Source: Oscillospiraceae bacterium (GTDB taxonomy: Bacteria > Bacillota > Clostridia > Oscillospirales > Ruminococcaceae). Taken from it: a stretch of 9,515 nt of DNA. The notes beneath the pieces are model-generated. The model saw only the letters and a program-made list of their open reading frames with translations, did no database searches and was not told where the DNA came from. Position 1 is the stretch's first letter; each line of letters starts with the position of its first letter. A program made the position numbers and the translations under genes. The stretch is taken from contig DPBR01000083.1 in the NCBI GenBank assembly GCA_003516865.1, forward strand, positions 1 through 9,515. The letters are read 5' to 3'. Shown here piece by piece: positions 7,605 to 9,515 of this stretch.

Positions 7605-8081
7605 ATGCAGGAACAGGAATATGTACTTTCAGTTAAGGTGAACAACAACAACGGCGTGCTTCTGCGCGTTTCGGGTCTTTTCAGCAGGCGCTGCTTCAAC
7701 ATCAAGAGCCTCAACGCCGCGGAAACCGAAGAACCGAACGTTTCCCGCCTCACAATAGTTGTAGAGGGCAATATCAAGGTTCTTAACCAGATTAAAAATC
7801 AGCTTCTCAAGCTCTATGACGTTCATGAAGTCAGAATTCTCAAAGACGCCGTTACCCGCGAACATATTCTCATCAGAGCCGGAAGAAACAGCGAGGACAG
7901 GCACAAGCTTATCGAAATCGCAAACCTTTACCGCGCAAAGCCCGTTGACGTCGGCAAAGAATCGATTATGTTCGAGCTTACGGGAGAACCCGCTAAGCTT
8001 GACAGCTTTATCGACCTCATAAAGCCGTTCGGAATCATAAAAATGGTTCGCTCAGGCATCACGGCGCTTGAAAGAGATTGA
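7605..8081 (+). CDS. ilvN: Acetolactate synthase small (regulatory) subunit
   Basis: This 158-residue ACT-domain protein binds the catalytic subunit, raises its activity and confers valine feedback inhibition. The first ACT domain (about 5-79) shows the family signature: NNNNGVLLRVSGLFSRRCFN (13-32), then SLNAAET and SRLTIVV. The second, IlvH/IlvN-type C-terminal domain runs from about 84 to the end and closes with VRSGITALERD. The ATG at 7605 is chosen because GGAGG (7593-7597) lies seven bases upstream; an in-frame GTG at 7599 overlaps the ilvB stop and is too close to that site. Two bases separate it from ilvB, so the subunits are co-translated. The symbol ilvH would be equally acceptable. 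Confidence 0.96.
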   Translation: MQEQEYVLSVKVNNNNGVLLRVSGLFSRRCFNIKSLNAAETEEPNVSRLTIVVEGNIKVLNQIKNQLLKLYDVHEVRILKDAVTREHILIRAGRNSEDRHKLIEIANLYRAKPVDVGKESIMFELTGEPAKLDSFIDLIKPFGIIKMVRSGITALERD

Positions 8082-8088
8082 CAAAAAT

Positions 8089-8119
8089 AAAGGCTATGCG
8101 CTCTGCATAGCCTTTTGTA
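8089..8119. terminator. Bidirectional intrinsic terminator between ilvN and marR
   Basis: An 11-bp perfect stem (AAAGGCTATGC at 8089-8099, GCATAGCCTTT at 8105-8115) has a 5-nt loop. On the plus strand it runs on into a TTTTGTATTATTTTTT tract, and on the minus strand into ATTTTTGT. It lies 7 bases after the ilvN stop and 4 bases from the end of the marR gene, so it serves both convergent transcripts. Confidence 0.9.
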
Positions 8120-8578
8120 TTATTTTTTCGCGGTCTGAAGATTTTTCAGCATCTTATCAATCGTTGCGCTCATCGCGTTAAGTTCGCTTTTGTCAATGCC
8201 CTTTAAAATCGCACGCTCGGCTTTCTTTATCGTTGAAACCACCTTTGAATACAGCTTTTTTCCTTCCTCCGTAATCGAAACGTGCGTTTCACGCATATCG
8301 CCGCCCTTTTTCTCGCGGAACACAATCCCGTCGCGTTCCATATTCCTGAGCGTAATGCTGATTGTCGGCGCTTTCAGACCGGTCATCTCCGACAGTTCAA
8401 GCTGCGTTAGACTTTCATTCTCCATAAGCGGACGAAGAATATACCTGTAAGAATACCTCATTCCGATTTTTTCCATCACAGAATTCAAGTATTCCCCGTA
8501 AAGATAACCCGCCTCGTTAAAATCTTGAAAAACGCTGTTTCCACCATGTACAATAAAATAGTTGTCCGTAGCTTTCAT
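8120..8578 (-). CDS. MarR family winged-helix transcriptional regulator
   Basis: The protein has 152 residues, the usual MarR size. The winged helix-turn-helix covers about residues 57-104: LTQLELSEMTGLKAPTISIT (57-76) contains the recognition-helix region, NMERDGIVFREK leads to the wing, and the family DxR signature is D94-M-R96 in GGDMRETHVSIT. Helices at both ends should form the dimer interface. By family knowledge it is a cytoplasmic dimer that usually represses its own gene and a neighbour, and is released by a small ligand or oxidant. The ATG at 8578 is chosen over an in-frame TTG at 8584; the ribosome binding site (GGTTGGTG) is weak either way. The divergent ykgJ-like gene and the dyads between them make local control plausible. 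The ligand and targets are unknown. Confidence 0.92.
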   Translation of the reverse strand: MKATDNYFIVHGGNSVFQDFNEAGYLYGEYLNSVMEKIGMRYSYRYILRPLMENESLTQLELSEMTGLKAPTISITLRNMERDGIVFREKKGGDMRETHVSITEEGKKLYSKVVSTIKKAERAILKGIDKSELNAMSATIDKMLKNLQTAKK

Positions 8579-8622
8579 ATTCAATTACACCAACCTTTTC
8601 ACAATACCATCCAAAGCTCAGC

Positions 8623-8646
8623 AAACGCACGCGCAATCCTGCGTTT
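8623..8646. promoter_or_regulatory. Inverted repeat in the marR leader, possible operator
   Basis: AAACGCA (8623-8629) and TGCGTTT (8640-8646) form a perfect 7-bp inverted repeat with a 10-bp spacer, just downstream of the predicted marR transcription start. This position suits an autorepression operator or a small leader hairpin. CAAACGCA recurs once at 8770-8777, just before the ykgJ promoter. Confidence 0.4.
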
Positions 8647-8662
8647 TCAATTACATAATTAC

Positions 8663-8690
8663 ATTATATCGCTTCTCCCGAAAATGTCAA
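8663..8690 (-). promoter_or_regulatory. Sigma-A promoter of the marR-family gene
   Basis: Both hexamers are perfect on the minus strand: -35 TTGACA (8685-8690) and -10 TATAAT (8663-8668), with a 16-bp spacer. The start would be near 8656, giving a leader of about 78 nt. So strong a promoter in front of a regulator gene usually implies that it is held down by repression, which is an inference here. Confidence 0.85.
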
Positions 8691-8730
8691 GCAATTTTTC
8701 TCAAAAAACAGTATTTTTAGTTATTTTTGT

Positions 8731-8752
8731 TAATTATCATAAATAATTATCA
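8731..8752. repeat. Tandem 9-bp direct repeats in the marR/ykgJ control region
   Basis: TAATTATCA occurs at 8731-8739 and again at 8744-8752, a 13-bp period. On the minus strand each reads TGATAATTA and contains TGATAAT, the half-site sequence associated with Fur-type regulators, though here in direct rather than inverted order. The repeats sit about 32 bp upstream of the ykgJ -35. The surrounding AT-richness makes chance similarity possible. Confidence 0.4.
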
Positions 8753-8783
8753 CTATAAACTATTTTCACCAAACGCAAAGGTC

Positions 8784-8812
8784 TTGACAAAATGTCAAAA
8801 ATCATATAAAAT
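8784..8812 (+). promoter_or_regulatory. Promoter of the ykgJ-like gene with overlapping dyads
   Basis: The -35 TTGACA (8784-8789), a 17-bp spacer and the -10 TAAAAT (8807-8812) form a strong promoter. The -35 is also the left arm of a perfect dyad TTGACA-AAA-TGTCAA (8784-8798). A second perfect 7-bp inverted repeat, AATCATA (8800-8806) and TATGATT (8813-8819), brackets the -10 hexamer exactly. Such overlap suggests repressor binding. The start would be near 8819, giving a leader of about 106 nt that can form a 6-bp hairpin (TAAGCG/CGCTTA, 8819-8840) at its 5' end. Confidence 0.75.
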
Positions 8813-8924
8813 TATGATTAAGCGATGAAAAAACCGCTTATTTACAAAGTTTTCCGTAATAATTAATCAAAGCAAAAACAAAAATTCCGATATGGTAAAA
8901 AAGACGAAAAAGAGGTTATTTTAT

Positions 8925-9398
8925 ATGATTGAAGAAATTCTTTCAAAAAAAGACTGCGCTGATTGCAGAGTTTGCTGTGGGTTTGTCGAGAGCGATAAGT
9001 GGGAAATTCCGCTTATTTTCGCCGAAAACAAGGAAAAAATCGAGAAAAAGCTCGGCGTTTCCCTTGAAAAAAGAGGAGAGGAATACGTATTTCCTATGAA
9101 ATTTGACGGGGAAAAGATTGTATTTTGCCCCGCCGCTTCCGAAAACGGCTGCACTCTCGGCGAGCTGAAGCCGCTTGACTGCGCGTTCTGGCCGTTTCGC
9201 GTCAATTCGCTCGGGAATTTCCGCGTTATCACGGTTTCTCCCGTCTGCGAAAGCGTTTCTTCCCTCCCGCTGAAAACGCTCTGCGGGTTTATACGCAAAA
9301 ACGGCTTCGCGGAAAAGCTTTTCGCCGCCGCTAAACAACACCCCGATATCATTAAACCTTATCTCAGCGGCTATCCCATTCTCGCCGTTGAAGAATAA
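8925..9398 (+). CDS. YkgJ-type CxxCxxCC cysteine-cluster protein
   Basis: This is a 157-residue soluble protein with the defining N-terminal cluster C11-x2-C14-x2-C17-C18 (CADCRVCC). Further cysteines are at 68, 76, 86, 108 and 120, including the family-typical C-terminal pieces FCPA, NGCTLGELKPLDCAFWPF and SPVCE. In this family the cysteines are thought to bind a metal ion, zinc or an iron-sulfur centre. The biochemical role is not established, so none is given. The ATG at 8925 is preferred because AGAGG (8911-8915) lies nine bases upstream; the in-frame ATG at 8892 has no ribosome binding site and would add a lysine-rich 11-residue extension. It is monocistronic as far as can be seen. Its position opposite the marR-family gene suggests that the regulator controls it. 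Confidence 0.88.
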   Translation: MIEEILSKKDCADCRVCCGFVESDKWEIPLIFAENKEKIEKKLGVSLEKRGEEYVFPMKFDGEKIVFCPAASENGCTLGELKPLDCAFWPFRVNSLGNFRVITVSPVCESVSSLPLKTLCGFIRKNGFAEKLFAAAKQHPDIIKPYLSGYPILAVEE

Positions 9399-9456
9399 CG
9401 CTTTTTTCACGGTTTGCTCTAAGGCAACACCGCACAATTACCGGCTGACGCCTTTA

Positions 9457-9515
9457 TCATTTACTCGCTTGACATTTTTCCCTCATAATATCCAAAACTC
9501 CCTTGAACGCATTAT
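9457..9515 (-). CDS. C-terminal fragment of an unidentified protein (5' end beyond the window)
   Basis: On the minus strand the frame entering from the right edge reads NAFKGVLDIMREKCQASK and then TGA at 9459-9457. The mix of residues and the codon choice look like a real protein end with an amphipathic helix and a basic tail. With only 19 codons visible I cannot assign a family, and chance openness over this length is not excluded. The 58 bp between this stop and the ykgJ-like gene stop contain no clear gene or hairpin terminator. Confidence 0.4.
   Translation of the reverse strand, partial: NAFKGVLDIMREKCQASK

Noticed and set aside
9386..9407. A possible terminator after the ykgJ-like gene (CGTT/AACG followed by TTTTTT).
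   Set aside because: The stem is only 4 bp and overlaps the stop codon, too weak to call despite the T run.
9464..9491. TTGACA with a nearby TAATAT on the plus strand, resembling a promoter at the right edge.
   Set aside because: The spacer is only 11 bp, and the bases are better explained as the end of the minus-strand reading frame.

Overview
The window looks like chromosomal DNA of a low-to-mid GC Firmicute, most likely a gut-type Clostridia/Oscillospirales member. This is inferred from sigma-A promoters close to consensus, AGGAGG-type ribosome binding sites, and the gene families present (membrane EAL protein, Tex, half-size TauE/SafE pair, ilvBN, MarR, CxxCxxCC protein). No rRNA or tRNA was seen, and I cannot name a species.

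Layout, left to right. (1) A membrane-bound c-di-GMP phosphodiesterase reads rightward. It enters from beyond the left edge and ends at a strong hairpin terminator (1807-1838). (2) A convergent leftward operon consists of a Tex-family S1 RNA-binding protein followed, one base after its stop, by a membrane-anchored gluzincin-type metallopeptidase. Its promoter lies at 4794-4822 and it ends at the shared terminator. (3) About 230 bp of AT-rich, apparently non-coding DNA follows. (4) A leftward pair of half-size TauE/SafE permease genes overlaps by ATGA. (5) A divergent control region leads into ilvB-ilvN (acetolactate synthase catalytic and regulatory subunits), with a near-perfect promoter and a short leader, closed by a bidirectional terminator. 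(6) A leftward MarR-family regulator is separated by a 346-bp, dyad-rich divergent control region from a rightward YkgJ-type cysteine-cluster protein. (7) At the right edge, the last 19 codons of a leftward reading frame are visible.

Most of the window is ordinary housekeeping: branched-chain amino acid synthesis, RNA-associated Tex, and second-messenger turnover. I see no phage, CRISPR, toxin-antitoxin or defence system, and I do not claim a new system. The parts most worth a second look are the marR/ykgJ control region (a dyad whose left half is the -35, a second dyad bracketing the -10, and tandem 9-bp repeats), the split TauE/SafE transporter, the tight tex-peptidase coupling, the leader-less control of ilvBN, and the right-edge fragment.
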